Shown here: in pieces, positions 21,301-33,100 of the stretch
Layout: every line of letters begins with the position of its first letter
How positions within the stretch are numbered: the first letter of the stretch is position 1
Source: Micropterix aruncella
Taxonomy: Eukaryota; Arthropoda; Insecta; Lepidoptera; Micropterigidae
DNA: 64,000 bases
NCBI GenBank assembly: GCA_944548615.1
Contig: OX155951.1
Coordinates: 42,324,113 to 42,388,112, forward strand
Direction: 5' to 3'
Notes under the pieces: generated by a model
The model's input: the letters and a program-made list of their open reading frames with translations, nothing else
What the model was told of the DNA's origin: nothing
The model's database searches: none
Position numbers and translations under genes: made by a program

Positions 21301-21616
21301 TTAGCTCCTCCCTACCGTTGCACTATGGCAATTTACCACGGCGCAGCTTTAAGATAGCAAAACGCGCAAGGTATGACACAATATAATATAAAGGGCTTTC
21401 GCGACATGCCGACATTCCTTTCAAGAGGTAATGCTGTACATATTATAACTAACCAAGAAAATTGTAGATACACCTACAATTTTTTTGAGTTAGGCCTTCG
21501 CTAACGAGGAAGAGCGTTTTTTAACACCCTTTTATGAGGTCGACCTGTATGTAACTAACTATGTAATGGAATCTAAGGTAACTAATTTAACCATCCTCCA
21601 AGGATCGTAGCGTCAT

Positions 21617-21965
21617 GAAAATTGGCAGCTGAATGTAGTTCTGATGACTATGAACTGAAAATTGGCAGCTGAATGTAGTTCTGATGACTATGTCGAACTG
21701 ATCTGATGATGGAGTCGGAAGATATGAACTGGAACTTCACGATGGAACATCGTATCATAGCTGTGTGTGGACTTGTTAGAAAAGTCTCGGAATGAACTTT
21801 GACCACGATTAGGTTTCAAGGTATGATGATGAAGCCCGAAGATGGGCACTGGCATTCCATGATAGAATATCGTATCATAGCCGTGTTTGGACTTGTTAGA
21901 AAGGTCTTGTAATGAACTTTGACCACGATTAAGTTTCAAGGTCTGATGATGAAGCCGGATTTTTT
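21617..21965. repeat. tandem duplications
   Basis: 'gaaaattggcagctgaatgt' and its continuation occur twice (21617, 21657). A unit of about 130 bp ('atcgtatcatag..tgt..ggacttgttagaaa') occurs twice (about 21702-21830 and 21831-21958). Non-coding. Confidence 0.8.
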
Positions 21966-22862
21966 GGTTTTTACGTGCATTAATAAAAGCGTGTTTTTAA
22001 AGTTTTTTTTTAAACTATTAATTTATTTTTATGTTTAACATTCGGATTTTCAGATTTTTTTCTCAGTTATAAAGCCCTACATAAAAAGAAGTTGTAGAGG
22101 ACTTTCACTCAGTTGTCCATGTATAATAATCTTCCGTACAAATAAGTGTTTTAGAAAACCAAAAACCTGTTTGTTTTCATAAAAAATGTCAAAATAAAAA
22201 TTGCCCCCTTGAAAGGAATGTCATCCGGTCGCGAACAGCCTGTACACAATGAATAACTAACGAAGCGTCCACATTTACAGAATTGACCTAGATTGCATAA
22301 GAGCATTTGAAATGCAGGCAAAGGCGACAACCGTGAAGGGGACACTCGAATGACCCTAATCTGATCAGTTCAGGATTTTGATTCGTATGCCCGATGTCAA
22401 TGGCAAACTACAACTGGCTCTCGGGCTACTAATCTGTATGCTAGATCGCTCTCTCGTATACTTACGTAAATGCGCGACGCTGAACTTACTTTTGCATTTT
22501 GACTGAAGACGAGGTTTGACAGTAGGTACCTATTGAAGCAATGTTTACACCTAGTCATTTTCTCAATTTGGCGGTTAAAGGAAAACCACGTTTCAAATAT
22601 ATAGATAATATATTTTTTATTTTTCTTTTTTGATGACTGTATTTTTCTCTTTTGATGACACATCTACAGACTGGGAGATTTTTTTAGACTCTCCAATTAA
22701 ATTTTTAGACTTAGCCGTTCTCTCAATTTGAGTTTTTTTTAAACACCTCAACCAAATTTTTACACCTAGCTCTTTCTATGTTCTCTCAATATGGCGGAAA
22801 AAAACAGGAAAAACACGTTTCAAATTAATATAGATATATATTAATTTGAAATGAGTCCGGGA
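21966..22862. other. non-coding with AT-rich local repeats
   Basis: No gene. Two related segments (about 22557-22615 and 22785-22850) share 'tctcaattTGGCGG' and 'aaacacgtttcaaat'. A palindrome, CAAATTAATAT...ATATTAATTTG, sits at 22821-22850. Confidence 0.5.
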
Positions 22863-22866
22863 TTAA

Positions 22867-23271
22867 CCCATGAAGAGGCCTCCAGGCCCCATTTGCACTT
22901 TTCGACCTCCCCCCTGGAATGTCAAACATTCTGATATAGTGTAGAATATACGAGATATAATCAAAACACGATCGCACAGGCTGGCAGCGGCCAAACTGTC
23001 GATAATTTATAACAATTAAATTATTAGTCGGATCAACAAGTTTATTAAGCATTTTCTTCTTAGAATTTAAATTATATATATTTTTAAATGTATTATTAAA
23101 AAAAATATGATTGTAATGAACCCTTCTCACGGTGCCCATAGGCCGGTGCTATTGGATAATCCGTAACTGGTTATACATGCTCTGTAGCACAAACGGTTAC
23201 GCATGGATCTGTCAAACGACGCAAAGTGCCTATAGCTCTAAGGCCTATAGGCACTGTTGGCGTCCGACGGG
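22867..23271. mobile_element. candidate piggyBac-like MITE
   Basis: Bounded by TTAA at 22863-22866 and 23272-23275. The ends are CCCATGAAGAGGCC and, inverted, CCCGTCGGACGCC. TTAA duplications with CCC-starting ends are typical of piggyBac, but the inverted repeats match only weakly. No transposase. Confidence 0.4.
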
Positions 23272-23275
23272 TTAA

Positions 23276-25569
23276 TTGTTAATTTATTTATCGTTGTAAA
23301 AATATTATGGCTACAATCGGCTTTTGCCACCTCTCTACAGGAAAAGTATGTTTATTTTGCAATCAACAATCGAGAAAAATAAATTCGAAAAGGTTTTCCT
23401 AGAATAGCCGAATTATTCATCGTTAGCTTTCATTTCATTGTCATTATAACCACCAATTGGTGTTTGGAATTCCGCAGATGACGGAGAGGAGGTTTTACGG
23501 AATACATTTTATGAATTGAGAGTTAGTAACAGTTATAGAAAAGAAATGTTTGTTTCAGTGAATTAGTTTTTTTTTTAGGTCAGTTGATACAGTAACTTTC
23601 AATGATCCCCTGACTCAATAGAGTAAGCCCCCCCCCCCAAACTAAGCCTGACAACGTATTAGAAATTAGGCTGGAGACAAGCAGCCTGCCAACTGATACC
23701 CACCTATCAGTTATTGACTTCACTTTATCAACGCCAATATTATTAATTATTGACTATTATTATTATGTGTCGTTTGTTATCATACAATAATTGAGTATAG
23801 GGCAATAATGTACGATTGTTCCGTTTACATAATTGACGATTTTTAGATTTTACTTACGCTGTCGGACGGAATTTATCTACAAACTATCATTATGCCTTTG
23901 TTCGTGGAATGTTATTTTCTTTAGTACCCAGTCGAGTCGGATTTTTGATATGAAATGGCTCATTTCGCTGTTTTAAAACACCATCGGTTTTGTTTTTCCG
24001 TAAATCGAAAGCGTACGGGAAAAGTATGTCTGCCTTTCCCCAAAGTTACTCCGGAAAAAATTACGTTTTTGCTAGGTAGATATCAATCACATCACGGCAG
24101 ATAAAGATTACAGGAAAATATAATGTAGTCTGTAACTATCATAGTTTTTGAGAAATTAGCAAATTTACATACAATAAAAACATTTTTTTTTGGAAAACAT
24201 AAAAACAATTAGACAATCTGAGCGTGTGAGACAAAATGAGTAAAAAGCGAGACCATTTTTTAAATTGAATTTGTATAATTTAAACAATATCCTTCTTTTG
24301 AAGAGGAGTGTATATTTGCTTAATTAAATAGAAACTACGGAATAGCACATCTCCGAGTCGTGATTCGCAAACTTTCCTCGTGTGTATTTTTTTTATCAGC
24401 ATCATTATTGAATGTTGTCCTCCGCAACGCGTCATTTCCAAAACGGTAAGATGGATAGTAGATTTACTCCGGTTGAATGATAATTCGTATGTGTCACTTA
24501 TGATTATTGCTAAATTGGCTCCGACGATGCGCAGTTGAGCTGTGTTTGCGGGCGTCTGCCTCGCCGCGACCGCGTATTTTTTAGAGGGGGGGGGGGGGTA
24601 ATTACCCGAGTTCTTGTACTTTAAATAAATAATAATAAACTCTTTATTTGAACTTCAAATGAAAATTCAAAAGGCAATATCTTGCAACTAACCTAATCAC
24701 AGTTAAGCGGTACATACGCGCGTTGTTGAAATAAATATTATGAATTTAGGCAGACAAATAAGTTTGTCTGCATAAAATACAAACTACTGGGAGAGAGAAA
24801 GGGAAAAACTGGTTACTTCTTAGAGTTAAACGTAAAAGTAGTACTTTCACTTTACATAAAATTAAGGTCATTGAGGGGTGGCGATAGTTCTACCCATAAG
24901 CGCGAACATTTCGGTGTTTTATTGCATTTTAGTTAATGGATGTTTCTATATTGGAGAATCGGAGGCATCGTCGATTCGTAAATATAAATTGAAATACATG
25001 AACATTGCTTTTATTTCTTTATTAGCGAGTTTATGTTTTTAATACTCGCAGTAAAAATATGTCGTTCAATTCAGAGTGAAGGAAAATTCAAATTTACACC
25101 AGAAAATATAAGTTTCTACAAAAGAAATTCATTATAATTAAGAAATATGAAACGCATGACATATGTTTTTCCCCTCATGTCATAAGGTAATTCTTCACAG
25201 TTTCTAGGGTCTCTTGCTCCTCCGCCAAGGAAGGAGGAGGGGTGATTCTGCTCATATCCGATCCATGGCATATCCGAAGTAATATGAGGTCATGTCGACT
25301 TATCAATTTTTCATGTACCACGGCACAACAGATATATTTTTAAAATAATGTTATAATATCGAAACCGAAATTAGGTCGCAGGGGGCATAGTCACCGGTTG
25401 GTAAAAAGTGTGTTGACATTGCACGCCAGCCCTATTCTACAGATATGTAAAGCAGCCCTGATGTTCGCAGTCCTTTTTACGTCCCCCAAATTGTGACTTG
25501 CGCTCGCTCGTCGATTTTTTGCCAATCTCTAGGTACGCGCCTGATTTTTAATTATTTTGCGAATTTGCA
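23276..25569. other. non-coding stretch, probably sky intron or upstream sequence
   Basis: No gene or exon recognised. A LINE 3' end in minus orientation occurs at about 24624-24700 ('aataataataaactctttat', 'aaaggcaatatcttgcaac'). There are C8 and G11 runs at 23631 and 24588. Confidence 0.5.
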
Positions 25570-25580
25570 TTGTACATATT

Positions 25581-26203
25581 GGGAGTTAATGGGACCTTGC
25601 TGAGTTGGCCACGAAGACCCTCAGGGTTGGTCCCACTCACGGGTCAACACCCATCCGACGGCCTCCACGCATGAAGTGTAAGCCTGGGTAGGACTCTGGC
25701 CTTAGGGTTAGTTTCCCCTAGGAATCAACCTTCTGGCGCTCCTGGACGGTCTGCGTACCGTGCGGCATAAGCCAATCGATTGCGCACTCTGACTAACAGT
25801 CGGGGGATTCTGGAAGCAGTACTGTTTCCTATAAAGCGGGGGTGCTTGCGGACCTTACCATCGGCTACCCGATCCTGGGTGAACAGCCGGGCAAAGGATG
25901 CCGAGGTCACCGTTTCACCGCTTCGTATGGGAGAGGACCGCGCAAGCGACCTCGAACTCATAATCAATCGAGAGACTGGAGTAATCTGGTCGCGATTGGA
26001 AGTAAGGGCGTGAGTGTAAGCCAGCTGGGAAACACTCCTGGCTATCTCGCGGTTAAGGCGTTGGCCTCTTACGGGTTTGTGGCGGAGCTTGACGGTTGGA
26101 CTGTTTTGTCCGAGTCTTCTGCACTCACTCCAGGGAGATAGAACGACTAATCGTTAAAACTTCCTGAGGTGACGGGTTCGTCCGTTTTAGTTGACGACTC
26201 TAG
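25581..26203 (+). mobile_element. GC-rich ORF-less retroposon, copy 2, with 11-12 bp target duplication
   Basis: Begins GGGAGTTAATGGGACC and ends 'agttgacgactctag'. It is flanked by TTGTACATATT(G) at 25570-25580/81 and 26204-26215. Relative to copy 3 it has two internal deletions of some 20-25 bp. There is no A tail. A short hairpin, CGGGTTCGTCCG, lies about 25 bases from the 3' end; copies 1 and 3 have CGGGCTCGCCCG there. Confidence 0.85.
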
Positions 26204-26215
26204 TTGTACATATTG

Positions 26216-27054
26216 TTCTTCAAACTTATTCAAATGGAAGATTTTCCAGATCAAGGCCAAAATAATTTGATTGACCTCAGAGTTTTAACCACGATACAAA
26301 ACTTACCATCGAAGCAGACCACATTTTTATGCTGAACAATCTGCCAAATATCTGTTTGTCCCCAGCCTTGGTTTTTTTATGCCGGGTCGTTGCTCTGCAT
26401 TTTTTACGACAACATTATTATTTTAACAGCCTGATTACTGGACGTTTTTCTTTAATCTAGAATCAGGTAAGCGAAGCCCACGCGGTTTGAAAACGAGATT
26501 AGACATTATACAGCTTTTGCAAAGTTTTCTTGCAATTTCTAAAGGGACTTGGCAGATTCGGGTGGTCGCGTGACTGCCGCCTGCGCTCCCGCTTCGTCCA
26601 TTCTATACATAATTCGTACAATTTTAAATTTGATGGCTTCCCGTCGTTGGGGCCGGCCACACACCAAACTAGTGTGGTGATTGGCCGCTATAAAATGACC
26701 ATAAAACCAATGACCTTGCTGCAATAATACGCGGTCGTCTAATTTTACAATTTGAACAGTCACACCGCGAAGAAATATTATTTATTCGTATTTTTCGCTT
26801 CACTACCGTCAATTACTCTGATCCATCAAATTTAAAACCATTTTTTCGCCATTTTTGAAAGGCAGATGATATAGTGTTTCTCTCATTTTGTTTTTGTCAT
26901 CGCGGGAAAGCAACTGTAGTGCGTCACAAATATGTAACTTTTATTTTCGAGAATATCAGGATGCTCTAATTGCATTATAATGATTTATTTTGCCATAAAA
27001 TAATTAGTTCCTTAAAAAATGGCGATTAACGTGAAATTACTTTTCTCGTTTCAG
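26216..27054. other. intronic/upstream non-coding
   Basis: No exon recognised. 27030-27054 gives the acceptor 'ttttctcgtttcag' of the first sky exon found. Confidence 0.55.
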
Positions 27055-27179
27055 AGGAAGAGTGCTACCACTGTATGGCTAGTTTGGTTGCTTCCAAAGA
27101 GAAAATATTCATCACACAAACAAAGCTGCTCTATGAGGTAACATGGAAAACTGTGATGCAAATCGCCAAGAAACATGTG
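27055..27179 (+). CDS. sky: sky exon: TBC domain segment
   Basis: Acceptor TCAG at 27051-27054. The exon begins with the last two bases of a codon, then GAA GAG TGC TAC CAC TGT ATG GCT (EECYHCMA), and ends AAG AAA CAT GTG before gtaagt at 27180. It corresponds to the ECFEKACRIL region of human TBC1D24. Confidence 0.93.
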
Positions 27180-30100
27180 GTAAGTATGTTTTTTTCCAAA
27201 CTATCCAACAATATACAGGGTGCTTAGCAGATAAACCGACATTTTTCTTTTGGAGGGATTAGGGAGGTGATCTGCTAGGGTTCGCCTATATAACCTATGT
27301 CCTAATTGTGACCGTTTTATTATTATTATTATATTTTTTTTTGATGATCTTGACTTTTATTGTGTTGATTGCACTTTTAAAATTTTGCGGTTAAGTCATC
27401 ATAACCTGTTTGCTTATGGTAGTTATAGCACGAAAAAACTTGTGCTGTATTTGGCAATGTATTGCTATTCTAAATAAATAATTATTTAATGCAAATAGTT
27501 TCAAGAAAATGACTTAAGAGCTTCCAAAATCTTAAAAATATGCAGGTGTATGAAAATTGTCAAGTTCTAAATGTATTATAGAAAAAAACTTTTTTAAGAT
27601 AGATAAGATAAGATATTTTCAACTTAGCTTTATTTTAAAAATTTATGTAGTTTATAGCCGTTCCAGTGATAGGCTACATGTAAAAGAAAACATTCAGTAT
27701 TTGGTCAAAACAAGAGATACCAGTTTGTAAGGGCTGACCACCCATTCTAATAATGAAACCGATTAAAAAACTGTAATCAACGCATTCATTAAAAATGCAC
27801 TGCAGAATACAAGAAAAGTTATTTCGTGCTATTACTACCACAAACATAAAAGTTATGACGACTTAAATGCAAAATTTCGGAAAACGAATAAAAAAAAAGA
27901 CAAAAGAAAAATAACGTCGCTTTTAGGGCATAGGGTATGAGTAAAAGCTAGCAAATGATCCCCCTGATCCCCCAAAAAATGTGTCAGTTTATCTGCCAAA
28001 CATCCTGTATTAGGGACGGGTACCTACACTATTGTTATAATTTTCGGCATTCATTCCTTCTTTGTTTATTTTATTGAATACAGGGACACCATTTGACTGA
28101 ATGGATTGGAAAAGGGCACTTGTTTAGATTTTTTTAATTTTTCACAACACTCATAACTCTATTTGCTTTCTCTTTTGCATGCTTTCTCGTCTGTTTAATT
28201 TTCAATTGTTGGTTATGCGTAAACTATTGCACTTAGAAGACATATAAAAGTTTATGTAGATAATTTCCTTAATAAAAGTTCACTTCAACAAAATGTTTAT
28301 TTCGCTTATTTGTTTACAAGATTAACTAATTATAATTAATAAATATCCAAATAAAGTACATACAAAATATAATATAATTTTAACCAAATGGGCAAAAGCT
28401 CAGCTGTGACGAATTCTGCGAGCAGCTGGTTTCCAGGACTTTCAATAGTTTAATTAATATAAATGTATGTAATGATCCAAATGTATGTAATGATAATGTA
28501 AAAAAAAAAATTAAAAAAATATATACTTAATGGAAAACTGAAAAATTCATAGGGGAACCAAATTTAAAATACAAAAACTAAACATTCGCAATAAAAAGTG
28601 CAATCAACACAATAAAAGTCAAGATCATCAAAATAAACATAATATCCATAATACGTGAAAACAATTAGTAGAAATAAAATGTCATTTCATTTCATTTCAT
28701 TTCATTTCATTCATCACAAACATACACTGGAAAAATTAAAACTCGATTAGAAATTGCAAATGTGTACTATCAAGAACTGCAAAACATTATGGAAGAAGCT
28801 CATCATTAAACAACCGAGCCTGGTCAATCGCTCTTTGCAGTTGCTCTGGCATGGCAATGCGCCACCACACATTTCACAATAAACGGTCACAAAATAGCAG
28901 GAGTTGCGACTGGAGACTCTTCGTCGACCACTGTACTCGCCAGACCTTGCTCCGAACAACTTCCATTTTTTTCGGAATTTGGATATTTTTTTCAGGAAAA
29001 AAAAATTACTCCAAAAGGTTACTGAAAATGCATTCAAAGCATTTATTGATTACTGACCACGAGAGTTTTACAGCAGAGGCATTTCCACAGTATTCTAAAA
29101 TAAAAAATCTTCTTCAGGTTCCATGCCTCGTGTCTCTCCTGGAATGTTGGTATGTGACTATTGAACTGACAGTGTTTGACTGCAGATTTCCTAAAAGTTG
29201 TTCAAGATTTTTGCAACCCAATCAATGCCACTAAACAGGCGAGTAGTAAAAGAGCCAAAGAGAAAATGTCTAACACTAAGAATCAGAAAATCTACTAATT
29301 TATAACAGACAACTTTTTTTGGGTTTTTTTTTAGATTCCTATTTATTTAGATGTATTATTTGTCTTTTACCCAGGCGGTAAACATAATAAGGTTTTGAAT
29401 TAAAGCTGAATTCCACAGAAATCGGCCTTTGGTCATATTCAACGATTGAGCGGCGGTACCTCTGTGGCTGGTCGCATCGAGCGAGTCTTCGCCGACTGGC
29501 AATGGTGGATTCTTGCCGGTCTACCTTTTCCACATCTTGTGAGAGTTCTCGATTGCTTCTTCCATGAGGGTATTAAGGTCAGTAGTATTTAACTATTCAA
29601 CTTTAACCACTTAGGATAGTGGGGCACTTTAACCGCGGCCTCAATAGGGGCTACTTTCAAGGGATGCCGACGCCCCAAGATGGCCCTCAAAGCGCAATGC
29701 AATGGGGCATTTTTTTGACAAAAATATTAAACAAAAATACACTGAATCGCGCATCAGGCATTTGGGCATGAATTTCCGAGAGATAAATTTTCGGCTGATG
29801 CATTTTAGTTAAAATAATAGTAATATTACAATGAAGGTACTTTTATCGTATTCTTTTTTTGGATAAAAGTATTGAACCCCAAAATAAAAAACCTAAAAAC
29901 AACAATATTAATAACTCCTTCAGTGTGCGGACCGAGTGGGTAGTCTTTTTTTATAACATGTATTTCCCATTTGTCTGCATTTTTTTTTAATTGCATCGGT
30001 TAATATAAACAATCCGGGGCACTCTTTAATATAAACAACAATAATAAATCAAACATATGGAAGTCACTTAAAATACAAGAAACTGAAAACAGTAAAAACA

Positions 30101-33100
30101 TAATACTTTCGCAACAAAAATATAAACCTAAATTAAAAACATAGACTTGTTGTTAGAAAAACCAAATCATATACTAGAAATAGGAAGTTATAAAATAAAC
30201 ACAATAAATTTCCTAGATTTACATACATGAAATTCATAGTAATCAAGATTTAAGTTAAGTTTAAAAAAAGAGGATTTAAGTTAAGTTTGAGTTAAAAGAA
30301 ACAATTGCACGAATGAACTGAAAATACGACAACGAACAATGCACTAAAGACACATATGAACGGAAGCCGTCGGGCTCTACTCCGGGTCCCGATGGTATTC
30401 CCTATTTAGTATACAAAAAATGCCCCTGCCTTCTGCAATATTTAGGATCCATCTTCCGAAATATATGGAATAGCGGTGTAGTCCCACAGAATTTTGGCCG
30501 AGCGACAGTCATCTTAATTCCGAAGGTCCCAGTTTGCACCGGACCAAAGGACGCTCGGCCCATTGCTCTCACAGACACTGTGGCCAAAATCTTTTTTAGC
30601 ATAGTCCACACGAGGATGAGCGAATTCATGCACCGGAATGAGTACCTTGGAGTATCAGTTCAAAAAGGCTTCATGCGCGGCGTCTCGGGCTGCCTCGAGC
30701 ACAACTCTCTCCTGGCTGCTGCCATCAAGGATGCGAGACAGCACGAACGCCAAATCAATGTATGCTGGCTCGACCTAGAGAATGCCTTTGGGTCAGTCCG
30801 ACACAGTCTCCTCCACTTTGCACTCCGCTGGTACAACTTCCCACCAGTCGTGCGTGACATTGTAGCCTCCTACTACAACTGTCTGACTTTCCATGTTAAA
30901 ACGCAAGAATGGACTACCCGCTCTATACCATATTCAATTGGACTATTTCAGGGCTGTTGCCTCTCCCCGACGATTTTTAATATAGTTTTTAATATACTTC
31001 TGGAAAGCCTGAGCCAGTTTGACAGGAAGTGGGGCTACCGTTTTAAAACAGACGGCCAATACACCTCGTCGTGCCTCGCTTTTGCCGACGACCTAACTTT
31101 CATCACCAGAAGCCCCAAGCTGCTTTCCCTGCTATTACAGAAAGTGGAGCTTTTCTGCGACTGGTCAGGCTGTATAAAAGTGAAGCCCTCCAAATGTTTT
31201 TGCCTTGGACTCGCCCGCATGGGCACAAAATTTACATCCTATGACCCCAAATTGGTCTATAAGGGCTCTAATATCTCCCTTATAGACCCAAACAATCATT
31301 TCAAATTCCTCGGCAGAAAAATCACCCATCAGGGAAAAGACGTCTCGGGCGATCATGTTATAGAGCATTTCAAAAGTTGCCTGGCGAAAATAGATGCTTT
31401 GCTAATTTCTGGCCCTCGTAAGGCCTGGATCTATGACAATTATCTAACGTCACATTTGTCATGGCCCTTTCTTATTTACGATTTTACCAAAACCCAACTG
31501 TCCCGTCTAGATGCACTGGTGACAGCCAGTTTAAAATCCTGGCTGTCCTTAGCCAAACCAGCTGACCCCTCGACTCTCTTCAGGTCCAAACAAAATTTTG
31601 GGCTAGCGCTTAAACTGCCCTCTCTGCTCTACGCCAACTCCAGAATAACCAAAAATTCGATTCTGTGCAATTCCAAAGATCCGACAATATCGAAGCACGT
31701 AATAAGTGGCTGTAGTGATTCAAATGAACTACAAGCCCGCGTAGACTTCCACAAAAGGTTCCTTACTGGAATCAGCCAGAATGGCACTGGTCTGGGGTAT
31801 GGCAGTACAACCACGAGCGACGTGGACTTGAAGAAGTCTCTTTTGCGGGGAGATTACGACAGCAAGAGTATGGCTCATGCTATTGGCCTTCAATGCCAGA
31901 ATGACTGGACAACAATTGGTGACTTTTGCATTCCGCCTCCAATGCACTGGAAGGTAATGCTCTATGACTGGACGCCAGAGATGCTGAAATTTTATTTGAA
32001 TGCCTTTCAGCATACACTTCCAGACCCCAGTAACCTCGCTCGTTGGAGCTTTGCCGAGGATAGTTCTTGTCCCCTCTGTAGCAATACCCCTTGCACAGCT
32101 AGACACATTCTAGCTGGCTGCAAGGTGGCCTTAGATCAAGGACGGTACACTTACCGCCATGACAAAGTTCTCGCTGTTATTCGCGAGGTAATTAGTCTCT
32201 CAGTGGCTCGTGCCAACATGGGTTTGACAGTATCCTCCAAACCCCCAATACAGTTTGTGCGGGATGGCTCTAAAGGCAAAAAACATTTAACTACAAAACC
32301 TTTCTCAATAATCGAGAAAGCTACAGATTGGACTCTGGAGGTTGATTCGGTCTCTAAGCAGTATAAATTCCCTGAAAGTCTCGGATGCACAGCCCTCCGT
32401 CCAGATATAACTCTTTACTCTCTATCTCGGAAGGTGGCTCTTATTGTAGAATTAACTGTTCCATGGGAATCAAATATCCCAAAAGACCACGAGTACAAAT
32501 TAAATAAATACCATGATCTTGCAAATGCCGTAACCCGGAACGGCTTCACTGTTCACCTTCACGCGGTGGAAGTTGGCGCTCGTGGCCTGCCAGCTAAATC
32601 TCTATTTCACCTCTTTAAAGATCTTGGCCTTTCCAGAAAAATAATCAACTCTTTCTTAGAAAAATTATCTAAAACTGCGATTTGCGCATCTCAAATTCTA
32701 TGGCTTCGAAGGGGGAGTGAATGGGTGGCAAGGTGAACGCTCACATGTGGCAAGACAGCTGTCCTAAACCTACCACAGCCGGTTCGTAAGTCCGGAATCC
32801 ACTGCTCACCCCCCAGAAGTGTAAAAAATAGTATTATGATGGGCCCGACTCCGGTCGGTGAATTCCATGGCAGCTCCGTTTGTATTTATATATAGGTCAC
32901 ATATTGACAGCGAATCTAAAAATAACTAGTGAAAGGGTTTAAAATATTGGGAGGAAAACCAAAAATAGCTAATTTATGCAAAAGAATGTCGATATGAACT
33001 TTATGGAACACTTTACTCATGTCGGAATATATAATATCTACCTGACTCATATTGTCCAGACTTTTTGCTAGATAGTTAATAAGGACCATAAGGTTAGATG

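Noticed and set aside
26680..26740. Possible promoter (inverted CCAAT, TATAAAA-like, CCAAT)
   Set aside because: Short motifs in AT-rich DNA, with no downstream ORF or exon that fits.
1..27054. Upstream sky exons encoding the N-terminal half of the TBC domain
   Set aside because: None seen that combine acceptor, donor, correct phase and TBC-like residues. They may lie in unread parts or outside the window.
27055..27179. Short conserved exon as part of the adjacent MITE
   Set aside because: It joins in phase with seven further exons giving a continuous TBC-TLDc protein, and the MITE begins only after the donor.
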